Shown: positions 26,106-35,252 of the stretch, in pieces
Position numbering within the stretch: position 1 is the stretch's first letter
Layout: the number at the start of each line of letters is the position of its first letter
Notes under the pieces: generated by a model
The model's database searches: none
What the model was told of the DNA's origin: nothing
Seen by the model: the letters and a program-made list of their open reading frames with translations, nothing else
Assembly (NCBI GenBank): GCA_030054175.1
Contig: JASGCM010000003.1
Location: 31,521 to 95,520 of the forward strand
Reading direction: 5' to 3'
DNA length: 64,000 nt
DNA from: Alphaproteobacteria bacterium
GTDB lineage: Bacteria > Pseudomonadota > Gammaproteobacteria > Burkholderiales > Burkholderiaceae_C
Translations under genes and position numbers: made by a program

Positions 26106-26175
26106 GAAATTGGGGTCACAGAAATTGGGGTCTGACCCCAATTATTTGACCCCAATTATTATGACCCCAATTATT
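26106..26175. repeat. GGGGTC/GACCCC palindromic repeats, locus 2
   Basis: One full palindrome (26122-26143) preceded by a half unit AAATTGGGGTCA and followed by two further GACCCCAATTATT half units spaced 14-15 bp. It fills the gap between the divergent yihY and DUF2069 genes. Confidence 0.8.
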
Positions 26176-26182
26176 TGAATGG

Positions 26183-26599
26183 ATGACGATGGAAGACGCG
26201 ATTCAAGAGCGCCCAGTCCTGGCCAAAGCCTTGGCGTTGACACGGACCTTGGCGGTGGGCAGCCTGATCGGCCTGGTGGTGTTGTCGCTGGGCTGGGAGC
26301 TTTGGTGGGCGCCCTTGCGCCCAGAGGGCAGCTGGTTGGCGCTTAAGGCGCTGCCGCTGTGCCTGCCACTGGCGGGTCTGCTGAAAAACAAGATGTATAC
26401 CTACCGCTGGCTGAGTTTGCTGGTGTGGTTGTATTTCACCGAGGGTGTGGTGCGGGCCACGTCCGACCGCGCGCCCAGCAGCCATTTCGCCATCCTTGAG
26501 GTGGTCTTGTGCCTGGTGCTGTTCACCGCCTGTGCCTTGCACGTTCGTCATCGTTTTCGCCACGCGGCCGAGTTGGGCTTGCGCTCTGACAACCCTTGA
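26183..26599 (+). CDS. DUF2069 membrane protein
   Basis: A 138-residue inner-membrane protein with four predicted transmembrane segments: TRTLAVGSLIGLVVLSLGW, SWLALKALPLCLPLAGLL, a central YRWLSLLVWLYFTEGVVRA and HFAILEVVLCLVLFTACAL. The TYRWLSLLVWLYF segment is typical of DUF2069. The function is unknown. It lies between yihY and the FAD-linked oxidase, a neighbourhood common in related genomes. Its start is ATG 26183 or 26189; the immediate upstream sequence is palindromic repeat without a clear ribosome-binding site. Confidence 0.85.
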   Translation: MTMEDAIQERPVLAKALALTRTLAVGSLIGLVVLSLGWELWWAPLRPEGSWLALKALPLCLPLAGLLKNKMYTYRWLSLLVWLYFTEGVVRATSDRAPSSHFAILEVVLCLVLFTACALHVRHRFRHAAELGLRSDNP

Positions 26600-26611
26600 T
26601 TGGATTTGAAC

Positions 26612-28018
26612 ATGGCTTTACTGGACAGATTGCGTCGCATCGTGAGTGATGCAAATGTATTGACCGAAGACATTGACGGTTTTGTCACCGATTGGCGCAA
26701 ACGCGCCAAGGGCAATGCCTTGTGCGTGGTTCGACCGGGCAATTCAACCGAGGTGTCGGCGGTGGTCAAGGCCTGCGCTGCAGCCGGGGTGAGCATCGTG
26801 CCCCAAGGCGGCAATACCGGTCTGGTGGTGGGATCCATCCCCGACGAGTCGGGCACGCAGGTGCTGATGAGTTTGCAGCGCATGAATGCGGTTCGCGCCA
26901 TCGACGGCGATAACCTGACCATCACAGTGGAGGCCGGTTGCGTGCTGCAAAACCTGCAAGCCGCCGCCGCGCAGGCAGGCTTTCTTTTTCCGCTCAGCCT
27001 GGGCTCTGAAGGCAGTTGCACCATTGGCGGGAATTTGTCGACCAATGCCGGCGGCACGCAGGTGGTGCGCTATGGGAACACGCGCGAGTTGTGCTTGGGG
27101 TTGGAAGTGGTCACCGCCGAGGGCGAGGTGATGAATGGCTTGGTGGGCCTGCGCAAGGACAACACCGGTTACGACCTGCGGGATGTATTCATAGGCGCCG
27201 AGGGCACACTGGGCATCATCACCGCCGCGACCATGAAATTGTTCCCCCTGCCCGCAGCCACCTTGACCGCCTGGGCCGCCGTGCCCAGCATGGACGAGGC
27301 GGTCAGATTTTTAGGTTTGGCGCACCATCACCTTGGTCCTGGTTTGACAGGCTTTGAGGTGATGAACCAGTTCTCGCTGAGTTTGGTCGACAAGCATTAC
27401 CCGCAGTTGCGCGTCCCGCTGTGGAAGGAGACGCCGTGGTGCGTGCTGCTGGAAAACGCCGACAGCGAATCGGAAGCGCACGCCAGATCGCGCTTTGAGG
27501 CCTTGATGGAAGCCGCAATGGAGGCGGGTTGCGTGACCGACGCGGTGGTGGCCGAGAGCTTGGCTCAGGCCCGCAATTTGTGGCATATCCGCGAGAGCAT
27601 CACCTTGGCGCAAGCCGAGGAAGGCTTGAACATCAAGCACGATATTTCGATCCCGATTTCGGCCATTCCGGAGTTCGTTCGCATCACCGATGCCGAATTG
27701 GCGGCGCACATCCCCGGTGCGCGCTTCGTTGACTTTGGTCATTTGGGTGACGGCAACCTGCACTACAACGTGCAAAGCCCCGAGGAACAGGATTACCGCG
27801 AGTTCCAGCGCTTGTACGAGGACAAGATCAACGACATCGTCTATGAAAGTGTGCGCCGCTTCGGTGGCTCGATCTCGGCCGAGCACGGCGTGGGTGAGAT
27901 GAAAGTGGATCGACTGCCCGACTTTAAGGACCCGGTGGCACTGGAGATGATGCGGCGAATCAAACGCGCCTTCGATCCCCACAACACCCTGAATCCGGGA
28001 CGGGTGGTTCGGGTCTGA
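26612..28018 (+). CDS. FAD-linked oxidase (GlcD/D-2-hydroxyacid dehydrogenase type)
   Basis: 468 residues. N-terminal FAD_binding_4 domain (VVRPGNSTEVSAVVKACAAA, VPQGGNTGLVVGSIP, GGNLSTNAGGTQVVRYGN, GAEGTLGIITAATMKL) and the C-terminal FAD-oxidase domain with the metal-site-like HLGDGNLHYNV and SAEHGVGEMK. It oxidises a D-2-hydroxyacid; whether glycolate, lactate or 2-hydroxyglutarate cannot be said. SerA-made D-2-hydroxyglutarate is a common substrate of such single-subunit enzymes (inference). ATG at 26612 after GGATTTGAAC. No GlcE/F partners follow, which argues against glycolate oxidase. Confidence 0.88.
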   Translation: MALLDRLRRIVSDANVLTEDIDGFVTDWRKRAKGNALCVVRPGNSTEVSAVVKACAAAGVSIVPQGGNTGLVVGSIPDESGTQVLMSLQRMNAVRAIDGDNLTITVEAGCVLQNLQAAAAQAGFLFPLSLGSEGSCTIGGNLSTNAGGTQVVRYGNTRELCLGLEVVTAEGEVMNGLVGLRKDNTGYDLRDVFIGAEGTLGIITAATMKLFPLPAATLTAWAAVPSMDEAVRFLGLAHHHLGPGLTGFEVMNQFSLSLVDKHYPQLRVPLWKETPWCVLLENADSESEAHARSRFEALMEAAMEAGCVTDAVVAESLAQARNLWHIRESITLAQAEEGLNIKHDISIPISAIPEFVRITDAELAAHIPGARFVDFGHLGDGNLHYNVQSPEEQDYREFQRLYEDKINDIVYESVRRFGGSISAEHGVGEMKVDRLPDFKDPVALEMMRRIKRAFDPHNTLNPGRVVRV

Positions 28019-28060
28019 ACGAAATCCATGCTAGCTCTGCATTGCAGATGTTTGCATGGG

Positions 28061-29137
28061 TCAGCGACGCGGCGCACAAACCAGCATGCCGGGGTCGTTG
28101 TGCGCGATGTCCAGGTAGTTCTTGGCCTGGGCCACATCCATCTCGCGCGGTAGGGGCACATTGTTTTTCACGGCCAGGATCTCAGCCATGATGCTGACCG
28201 CGATCTCGGAAGGCATTTTGCTGCCGATGTAGATGCCGATTGGACCGCGCAAGCGCTGCAGGCTTTGGTCGGTCTGGTCGAAGTACTCTTTCATGCGGGC
28301 TCGGCGGGCATCGTTGTTGCGACGCGAACCGATGGCCCCGACATAAAAGGCAGCTGTTTCAAGCGTCTCGATCAAAGCCAAGTCGTCGAGCTTGGGATCG
28401 TGCGTGAGGGCAACCACGCAACTGCGTCGATCGGGCCGGAACGATTGCACGACATCGTCGGGCATCTCGCGTGTCAGGGTGACCTGTGGCACCGACCAGG
28501 CCCCGCTGTACTCGGGGCGTGGATCGCAAACGGTAACAGCGAAGCCGTTGAACAGAGCCATGGTGGCCAGGTACTCGGACAACTGGCCAGCACCGATCAA
28601 AAGCATGCGGTACTCAGGGCCAAAGGTATTGATCAGACGCTGTTCGTTGATCTGCAGCTCTTGCGGGTTTTGCGCTTGGCTGACAGTGACTGCACCAGTG
28701 GTCAAATCAACCTCGCGTTGCATCAACTCACCGTTCTCTAAGGCACCCACCAACTGGGCCAGCAAAGACTCGTCGGGGTCGAATTCAAGCACCAACTCGA
28801 GAGTGCCACCGCAGGGCAGGCCAAATCGGTGGGCCTCATCGGCGCTGATGCCGTACTTTACCTGCTGTGGCGCTCCGCTGGGAATGACTCCCGGCTCTTC
28901 GGCAGTGGTGCCTTGAGTGTGCACATAGGCTTGGGTGAATCGATAGATCAGATCGTCTTCGATGCACCCCCCCGAGACCGAGCCCAACACGGCACCGTCT
29001 TCACACAGGGCCATGATGGAGCCGACCGGACGGGGAGAAGAACCCCAGGTTCGAACCACTGTGGCCAGCAGGGCGCGTCGGCCTGCCACGCGCCAATCGC
29101 GCAAACCGCGCAAAACCATGACGTCTATGTTTTCCAT
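28061..29137 (-). CDS. XdhC/CoxI family protein
   Basis: A 358-residue protein with the N-terminal XdhC/CoxI domain (ATVVRTWGSSPRPVGSIMAL, GSVSGGCIEDDL with a cysteine) and the C-terminal Rossmann domain (RMLLIGAGQLSEYLATMAL, VALTHDPKLDDLALIETL, YVGAIGSRRN). Such proteins handle and sulfurate the molybdenum cofactor for xanthine- and CO-dehydrogenase-type enzymes. No such molybdoenzyme is in this window, so its client is elsewhere or the gene is used by an unknown enzyme. ATG at 29137 is the family start. It is on the same strand as the monooxygenase gene upstream, 59 bp away. Confidence 0.88.
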   Translation of the reverse strand: MENIDVMVLRGLRDWRVAGRRALLATVVRTWGSSPRPVGSIMALCEDGAVLGSVSGGCIEDDLIYRFTQAYVHTQGTTAEEPGVIPSGAPQQVKYGISADEAHRFGLPCGGTLELVLEFDPDESLLAQLVGALENGELMQREVDLTTGAVTVSQAQNPQELQINEQRLINTFGPEYRMLLIGAGQLSEYLATMALFNGFAVTVCDPRPEYSGAWSVPQVTLTREMPDDVVQSFRPDRRSCVVALTHDPKLDDLALIETLETAAFYVGAIGSRRNNDARRARMKEYFDQTDQSLQRLRGPIGIYIGSKMPSEIAVSIMAEILAVKNNVPLPREMDVAQAKNYLDIAHNDPGMLVCAPRR

Positions 29138-29196
29138 GCTGTGTCTTTCAAGCCCAGAGGCCACCCTGTTCAGGGGTTGTGATTCAAAGGCTGATT

Positions 29197-30414
29197 TTAG
29201 GCTTGGGGCAGAGTCAGTTCAACCGCGAGGGGATCGTACTCAAACAGCCAGTCGTAGCGGGTGCGAACCTTGTCGGCTTGCCACTCGGCGCTGATGTAGG
29301 CCTGGGCTTGACTGGCATCGGCCAGCACAGGGTTGTGAAAGCGTGAGGCATTGTCCAGCGAGCGTTGGACGATCTGGGTGGTGCGTTGCAAGCGCAAACG
29401 CTCAAAGGCAAGCAAGGCTAGGGGTACTGGCGCATTGGCCAGGCAACGGGCCATGATGGCACCATCTTCGATGGCCATGTTCGCCCCTTGTGCCCAAAAA
29501 GGCAAGGTTGGGTGGGCAGCGTCTCCCATCAAGCACAAGCGACCTTGAGCATAAGCGCTCAACGGAGCTCGCCCTAGCAAAGCCCATTTATAGGGTTGCT
29601 CGATGCTGCGCATCAGCTCTCGCACATCGTCGTGCCAAATGGCAAAGTCGGCCAACAGCTCTTCATGACTGCCCGTCTGGTTCCAAGACTCATGGTGCCA
29701 ATCGTCACGCTCCAAAATACCCACCACATTCATCAACTGGGCACGGCGCAGCGGGTAGGTGATGACGTGGCCACCCGGCCCAACCCAGTTGGTGCCCAAG
29801 GCATGCTCTGCGGTGACTCGCAGGTGCGCGGGCAAACGGGCCATGGGCACGACACCGCGCCAAGCCATCAAGCCGGTGAACTGAACCGGGTCGTTCGGCA
29901 CCATGGCGCTGCGCAAGCGGGAACGTACACCGTCGCTGGCCAACAATCCGCTGGCGTGGACTGAGCGTCCATCGCTGAGTTGCACGCTGATGTGATCACC
30001 TTGGTCTTGGACCGATTGGACGCCTATGCCCACCTGTAAGGCGTGCGGCGCACGATCACGCAAAGCGGTCAGCAAGACCTGCTGGAAGTCGCCTCGGTGA
30101 ATGAACCAATAAGGTGCGGCAAAGCGCATGCGGCAATCTTCGCCCAAGTCAAACAGCTTCCAGGTTTGTCCACTAAGCCCATGACGGACTTCCTTGCGCT
30201 CGGCCTCGCAGACCACCTGTCGCATTGCATCATCCAAGCCCAGATCGATGAGCACGCGAGTGCCGTTGGGCGACAACTGCAAGCAGGCCCCCACCTCGCT
30301 GAGTTGTGCAACCTGCTCGTAGACCTGAAAAGGGATGCCATGTCGGTGCAGGGACAGGGCGGTGATCAAACCCGCCACACCCGCACCGGCGATGACGATG
30401 GGCGCACTCGACAT
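29197..30414 (-). CDS. FAD-dependent aromatic monooxygenase
   Basis: 405 residues, of the class A flavoprotein hydroxylases. GAGVAGLITALSLHRHG is the dinucleotide-binding motif, a DG-type motif lies around ASDGVRSRLRSAM, and GDAAHPTLPFWAQGANMAIEDGAIMARCL is the second FAD motif. The closest type by motif order is 3-hydroxybenzoate 6-hydroxylase/salicylate hydroxylase-like. The substrate is probably a hydroxylated aromatic acid, not identifiable from sequence. It lies 2 bp downstream of the stop of a TctC-like gene remnant on the same strand, so a catabolic/uptake cluster once existed here. Confidence 0.85.
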   Translation of the reverse strand: MSSAPIVIAGAGVAGLITALSLHRHGIPFQVYEQVAQLSEVGACLQLSPNGTRVLIDLGLDDAMRQVVCEAERKEVRHGLSGQTWKLFDLGEDCRMRFAAPYWFIHRGDFQQVLLTALRDRAPHALQVGIGVQSVQDQGDHISVQLSDGRSVHASGLLASDGVRSRLRSAMVPNDPVQFTGLMAWRGVVPMARLPAHLRVTAEHALGTNWVGPGGHVITYPLRRAQLMNVVGILERDDWHHESWNQTGSHEELLADFAIWHDDVRELMRSIEQPYKWALLGRAPLSAYAQGRLCLMGDAAHPTLPFWAQGANMAIEDGAIMARCLANAPVPLALLAFERLRLQRTTQIVQRSLDNASRFHNPVLADASQAQAYISAEWQADKVRTRYDWLFEYDPLAVELTLPQA

Positions 30415-30416
30415 GC

Positions 30417-31208
30417 TCAGTTGGCGGTGATCTGGTTGGCGCGGGCCACGCCAGTCCAGAGTTCGATCTCGGCTGCGATGGTGCGGGCCATGTCGGCAGG
30501 CATGCCGCCTATGGGTCGGATATCGAGTTTGTTCATGCGCTCAATGACGTCAGGCATGGCCATGATGCGGGCGACTTCTGTCTGCACCCGAATGATGATT
30601 GCTCCTGGCGTCCCAGCTGGGGCGAGCAAGCCACTCCAGAGGTTGACCGACAAATCAATGCCTTGCTCTTTGAGGGTAGGCACTTGGGGGTAATTGGCCA
30701 GGCGCTGATCAGAGGTGACCGCCAAGGCGCGTATGCGACCGGCTTGCAACATGGGCGCGATAGGTCCGGTGTCGATCAAGGTCATCTGAACTTCGCCAGT
30801 CAGCACGGCATTGACCGAGGGGGCACTGCCCTGATAGGGCACATTGATGCCCTTGAGACCAGTGCGAGCTTTAAGCATCTCCATGATCAACTGGAACGAT
30901 GTGGTGGGGTGGGAGTAAGCGCTTTGATTGCTGTTGGCCTGACTGTATTGAACCAAGTCTTTCAGGCTGCGGGCAGCAAAATCGTCGCGCACGCCCAAGA
31001 CCAGGGGGAATGAGCCGACGATGGACACTGGGGCCAAATCGCGCAGCGGGTTGTAACTGAGCTTGGACATGAGTGCCGGGTTGAAGACGATGGGGCCACT
31101 GGCGGCCATCAGAAAGGTATAGCCGTCCGGGGCGGAACGCACCACATGCTCGGTTCCCACCACGGCACCTGCGCCGGGACGATTCTCGACCACCACCGGC
31201 CGCCCCAA
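30417..31208 (-). pseudogene. TctC/Bug-family solute-binding protein, N-terminus deleted
   Basis: The 263-residue frame begins at a TTG directly after an in-frame TGA and enters the family at its conserved VENRPGAGAVVGTEHVVRSAPDGYTF. The preceding ~60 residues of a normal Bug protein (signal peptide and first beta-alpha units) are missing. The remaining part is intact to the end (TLIDTGPIAPMLQAGRIRALAVTS, then GIDLSVNLWSGLLAPAGTPGA). Without a signal peptide it cannot reach the periplasm. It is joined at 31192-31206 to the TPP-enzyme gene remnant, pointing to a deletion between the two. Confidence 0.8.
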
Positions 31209-32501
31209 TCAGGGTACCAGGCCAGGTTCGGGGGATGTGCTGCAACACATGAGTACTGTTGCGGATGCCTTCGTTGACCACCACATCCTGGGGTTCTAGA
31301 GCAGCATGGATTTGGGCACAGACCCAGGCCGCGTTCAGCGCACCATCCGGCCCCGGCTCAGCCACCTGGGCTTTGAGTTGCAGCTGGCGCTGGATTCGCC
31401 AAGCATCCATGCGCAGGCGGCGCTCTTGGACACGCTGGCTCAGGCCCGAGTCTGCCAAGTCACGCACGGCGGCGATGACTTGACGCAAAGCGGTGGCGAC
31501 ATCGGCTTGCTGACGGATGTCGGTGGCAAAGCCCCACATAGGAAAATCGGTTTTGAGCGGATCCACATCAATGTGCGCCCAATGGCTGTCAGCGGCGGGC
31601 TGACCCGCCTGCGGCAACCAGGGCACATCGACATCAAGCAAAAATCCAAAATCGGTCTCGGGTAGCCAGGGGGCCGCATCGAAACCACCAAACCAAGGGT
31701 GATCGGGCGAGAGGCACACTTGGTGCGGGTTGTGGGCGACAACGACCACTCCGCACAGCTCAGCCAGCTCGGCCAGTGCAGCCACGGCTTCGGTTTTACG
31801 CCCGGCGTAGGCGATCACTACCAAGGGTTGCCGTGCCTCGATCAGTGAGCGCGCAATTTGAGGCGCCAGCCCATCGGGCAGGGCACCTGCCAGACCAGAA
31901 CCATAACGCGACGCAGGATAACTGCGCAGGGCATCTTCGGGCACGGACTCGGCCAGGGTCTCGCGTGGCAGCGTCAGGTAGACCGGGCCGGCGGGTTCGT
32001 TGTGCATGATGCTGTGGGCGCGGCGCAGCACCTCTTTGGCCACGCGGCCAGAAGTCAGGTTGTATTCCCAGCGGACATAGGGCCTCACCAGGGAGCCGAT
32101 GTCAAAGGGGTCTTGCACATAGTGTGTGCATAGTTGTCGCGGGCACCGGGCAACTCGCCATGCAAGGCATAGGGGGTTTTGCCCGACATCAAGAGCACAG
32201 GCAGCCGAGCGCGCAGAAGATTGTGCAGGCCCATGACGGCATTGGCGGTGCCGGCGTCGACGTGTACCAGCACGCCCTGCCCTTGGCCGCTGATTGCGGC
32301 ATAACCACCGGCCATGTGAATGGCGACATTCTTGTGTGGACACAGCACGATGCCGGGCATGGACCGTCCCTGGGTTTCGGCCAGGGCGAGTTCTTCGATC
32401 AGGGTGGCGTGATCGGTGCCCAAATTGCAAAACAACCAGTCGATACCAGCTTCGAGTAAGCCATCGAGGAAGACGCGGGCAGTGGTGATGTTTGTGCTCA
32501 T
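31195..32501 (-). pseudogene. Thiamine-diphosphate enzyme (acetolactate synthase-like), frameshifted and 3'-truncated
   Basis: From ATG 32501 the first frame reads MSTNITTARVFLDGLLEAG...ARDNYAHT and is lost at about 32118-32128. The +2-shifted frame then continues with HYVQDPFDIGSLVRPYVRWEYNL and the central domain. A duplicated AC in a CA-repeat (GCACACACTATG instead of GCACACTATG) explains the shift. The protein homology stops at TWPGTLIGAAGG (31192), before the C-terminal TPP-binding domain with its GDG...N motif. The remaining C-terminal frame is only the neighbouring gene read out of frame. Family members decarboxylate 2-oxoacids or act like acetolactate synthase. Confidence 0.8.
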
Positions 32502-32599
32502 GATGAGCACATGATCATGCCCGCAAAACAGTGCATTTGTCTTGCGGCAAATCCCTGAGGTGACAACCCATCCGGGGCTGGGGGACTGTGCCCGGGGAC

Positions 32600-33676
32600 T
32601 CAGCCACCGATGCGCGGTAACACCTTTTCGGCCATCAGGCGCATGGACTTTTTGCCCACCTCGGGGTCAAGCCAGTCTTTGCCCGCGTAAAGCAAGGTGC
32701 CGAATTCGCCGACCTGCTCTTTGAATTCCAGGATTTGGTCGGCGACCCGCTCAGGAGAGCCCCAGAGCACCAATCGGTTGAACACCGACTCTTCGGTCAC
32801 CTCATCATCGGGCTGATCGGTCCGGGTTTTAAAGAGCTCGCTGCGGCCGTTTTTCTTCAGCTTGGTGAACAACGAACGGAAGTAAAAACGATAGGGGCTG
32901 TCCGGGTGCATGACATAGTCGCGCGCCTGCTGATCGGTAGCGGCCACCAAGATCGACTTGGCCACTCGCCATTGGGCGGGATCGGGTGTTTTGCCTATGC
33001 GCTGGCAGCCCTCGACATACTGGGGCCAATGGGTCTTGACCCATTCAGGCATCAGGAAGTTGGCAGAAATCATTTCCCAGCCCCGAGCGGCGGCCTCGGT
33101 CACGCCTTTGGAGTATGGAGCGACAGCGGTCACAGCGATGGTGGGGTGCGGACGTTGAAAAGGCCTTGGGATGTAGCCCTGCCCAATCTCTTTCATCAAG
33201 GTCTGGGTGGTGCTGATCTGCCAGTACTTGCCCTGTATGTCGTAGGGGGGCTCGGTGGTCCACAGTTGCAACACGGCATTGATGGACTCGATGAACATTT
33301 CATTGCGATTCTTGCCCAGATTGCCAAAGATTTCGGCGTCCGACAGCAAGCCGCCCGGCGAGATACCCATGATGAACTTGCCATCGAGCATGTGGTCGAG
33401 CAAGGCGAGTTCGGCCGCGACGCGGGCGGGATGGGTGTTGGGCATGTTGACGGTGCCAGTGCCCAAGGTCATGCGCTTGACCTTCCCCACCAGGCTAGAG
33501 AGAAACATGGTGCACGAGGTGATGTTCTCGGCCAGATCGGTGGAGTGCTCACCGGTGTAGGCCTCGGAGTAGCCCAGTTGATCGGCCAAGATGAAGGCCT
33601 CGCGGGCCTCGCGCAGGGTTTGTCGCCAGTCCTTGCCCATGGGGTGGATAGGCATGGTGAAAAAGCCAAGTTTCAT
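32600..33676 (-). CDS. Luciferase-like (LLM class) flavin-dependent monooxygenase
   Basis: A 358-residue LLM-class protein of the bacterial luciferase fold. The N-terminus MKLGFFTMPIHPMGKDW is followed by EHSTDLAENITSCTMFLSSL, GTGTVNMPNTHPARVAAELALLDHML and GKFIMGISPGGLLSDAEIFG, all family motifs for FMNH2 and substrate binding. It needs reduced flavin from a separate reductase, and the substrate is unknown. A gap of about 150 bp (33677-33829) separates it from the next gene. Together with the neighbouring reductase-like and CMD genes it suggests degradation of an organic substrate (inference). Confidence 0.85.
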   Translation of the reverse strand: MKLGFFTMPIHPMGKDWRQTLREAREAFILADQLGYSEAYTGEHSTDLAENITSCTMFLSSLVGKVKRMTLGTGTVNMPNTHPARVAAELALLDHMLDGKFIMGISPGGLLSDAEIFGNLGKNRNEMFIESINAVLQLWTTEPPYDIQGKYWQISTTQTLMKEIGQGYIPRPFQRPHPTIAVTAVAPYSKGVTEAAARGWEMISANFLMPEWVKTHWPQYVEGCQRIGKTPDPAQWRVAKSILVAATDQQARDYVMHPDSPYRFYFRSLFTKLKKNGRSELFKTRTDQPDDEVTEESVFNRLVLWGSPERVADQILEFKEQVGEFGTLLYAGKDWLDPEVGKKSMRLMAEKVLPRIGG

Positions 33677-33829
33677 GTTCGTGCTCCGTCAAATTACCCT
33701 TCGGCATGAAGGACTGAGGTTGGATGGAGATTATGAAACTCGACCAAGCGCTGCGAACGCCTCTTTGTTGTTCAATCGATCAATATTGATACAAGTCAAA
33801 GGATTCGGACTGGGGTTTGCCCTGATGCC

Positions 33830-34807
33830 TTAGGCGATCTGTAACACCACTTTGCCGATGTGACGGTCGGCCTGCATGTGCTCGCGCGCAGCGGGCAACT
33901 GGTCAAAGGCGAATACCCGATCGATCAGCGGCACCCACTTGCGTTGCGCCATGATCGGCAAGAAGCGCTGAGTGAAATCGGCCACGCTGGCGGTGCGTTC
34001 GGCAGGCATGCGGTTTTTATTCGAGACGCCAAAGATAAGCAAACGCTGAGCGTGGACAGCGCCGATGTCGAGCGGCCCGCAGAACTGGCCGTCGACATAG
34101 CCGACAATGGCCAAACGGCCCCGATAGGCCAGGGATTCGATTTGTTCGGCCAGGATGCTGGCACCGACCGGGTTGATGGCCAAATTCACACCCTTACCGC
34201 CGGTGCAACGCATGACTTCCTCGCGAAAGCCACCGCCACGGGTGAGCACGCCGACCTCTAGGCCCTGAGCACGCAGGGCATCGAGTTTGTGCGCCTGACC
34301 GGAAGTGCCGATGGTATGGGCGCCAATCATTTGCGCCAGTTGCAAGCTGGCAGTGCCCACACCCGAGGCGGCACCGTTGAGCAGCAGCCATTCGCCTGCA
34401 GCCAACTCGCCTTGGGCGACCAACATATCATGAGAGACCATGTAGGTGATGGGCAAGGAGGCACCATGCACCCACTCGAAATGATCGGGCATGGGCATGG
34501 CCTCGGCGGCCACCAGCAATGCCTGTTCGGCGAAGCCGCCCAAAGCTCGGCCCATGACGCGCTGGCCGACTTGCCACCCCGTCACGCCAGGCCCCATGGA
34601 TACGATGGTGCCGGCAGCTTCCATGCCCATGGCCTTGGGTTGGCTGAGCTGGCCCAGCAAACCTTGACCGGTGATGAATTCACCACGATTGAGACTGGCG
34701 GCATGAACCTGCACCAACAGTTGACCGGGACCAGCCATCGGGGCCGGGGTCTCGCGCAGCTGAAGTTCAGGGCCGGCGGCGCCGGCGACCATCCACCAGG
34801 ATTTCAT
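33830..34807 (-). CDS. Zinc-independent quinone oxidoreductase-like MDR protein
   Basis: 325 residues of the medium-chain dehydrogenase/reductase superfamily. An N-terminal GroES-like domain (APMAGPGQLLVQVHAASLNRGEFITG) precedes the Rossmann domain (LLLNGAASGVGTASLQLAQMIGA). The zinc-ligand cysteines of alcohol dehydrogenases are missing, as in NADPH:quinone reductases. It probably reduces quinones or enones with NADPH. It overlaps the next gene upstream by four bases (ATGA at 34804-34807), so both are co-translated. Confidence 0.87.
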   Translation of the reverse strand: MKSWWMVAGAAGPELQLRETPAPMAGPGQLLVQVHAASLNRGEFITGQGLLGQLSQPKAMGMEAAGTIVSMGPGVTGWQVGQRVMGRALGGFAEQALLVAAEAMPMPDHFEWVHGASLPITYMVSHDMLVAQGELAAGEWLLLNGAASGVGTASLQLAQMIGAHTIGTSGQAHKLDALRAQGLEVGVLTRGGGFREEVMRCTGGKGVNLAINPVGASILAEQIESLAYRGRLAIVGYVDGQFCGPLDIGAVHAQRLLIFGVSNKNRMPAERTASVADFTQRFLPIMAQRKWVPLIDRVFAFDQLPAAREHMQADRHIGKVVLQIA

Positions 34808-35247
34808 TTATTTTGGCCTTCGACCACTTCGGCCGCGGCGCGGAAAGCTTCCAGGGCGGCGGGGAAGCCTACGTATTGAGAAAGATGTATGCACAACTCT
34901 TTGAGTTCGTCAGGTGTCACGCCGTTGTTCAAGGCGCCTCGCACGTGCAATTTCAACTCGTGGGTGCGGCAGGTGGCAGCAGCGAATGCACAAGTGATCA
35001 GGCTGCGGTCGCGCAGGCTCAGGCCTTCGCGCTGCCAGACTGTGCCCCAAGCGGTGCGCGTGACGAAATCTTGCAATTCGGCAGTGAAGGGAGTTCGGTT
35101 GCCATAAGAGCGTTCGACATACTCCTTGCCCAGCACTTTTTTGCGTGTGGCCAGGCCGGCTTCGTATTGGGCGTCCAAGGGGGTTTGACTGGGACGGATC
35201 TCGCTCATCGGATCATCTCCTGTGGGTGTGTTGTGGGTATCGCTCAT
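34804..35247 (-). CDS. Carboxymuconolactone decarboxylase family protein
   Basis: A 147-residue CMD-family protein. DRSLITCAFAAATCRTHELKLHVRGALNNGVTPDELKE and HLSQYVGFPAALEAFRAA are the family motifs. Relatives of this length include 4-carboxymuconolactone decarboxylase (PcaC), but no pca genes are near. The two cysteines here are not in the CxxC form of AhpD-type peroxidases. The role in a degradation route is plausible, the substrate is unknown. Alternative start at 35208 (MSEIRPSQ). Confidence 0.82.
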   Translation of the reverse strand: MSDTHNTPTGDDPMSEIRPSQTPLDAQYEAGLATRKKVLGKEYVERSYGNRTPFTAELQDFVTRTAWGTVWQREGLSLRDRSLITCAFAAATCRTHELKLHVRGALNNGVTPDELKELCIHLSQYVGFPAALEAFRAAAEVVEGQNK

Positions 35248-35252
35248 GGGGT

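Noticed and set aside
30871..31195. Continuation of the TPP-enzyme frame beyond the junction
   Set aside because: This part is the solute-binding protein gene read in the wrong frame (Arg/Pro/Gln-rich, no homology).
32735..33709. 324-codon plus-strand frame opposite the LLM oxidoreductase
   Set aside because: Exact antisense of a recognised gene in GC-rich DNA, with no recognisable family.
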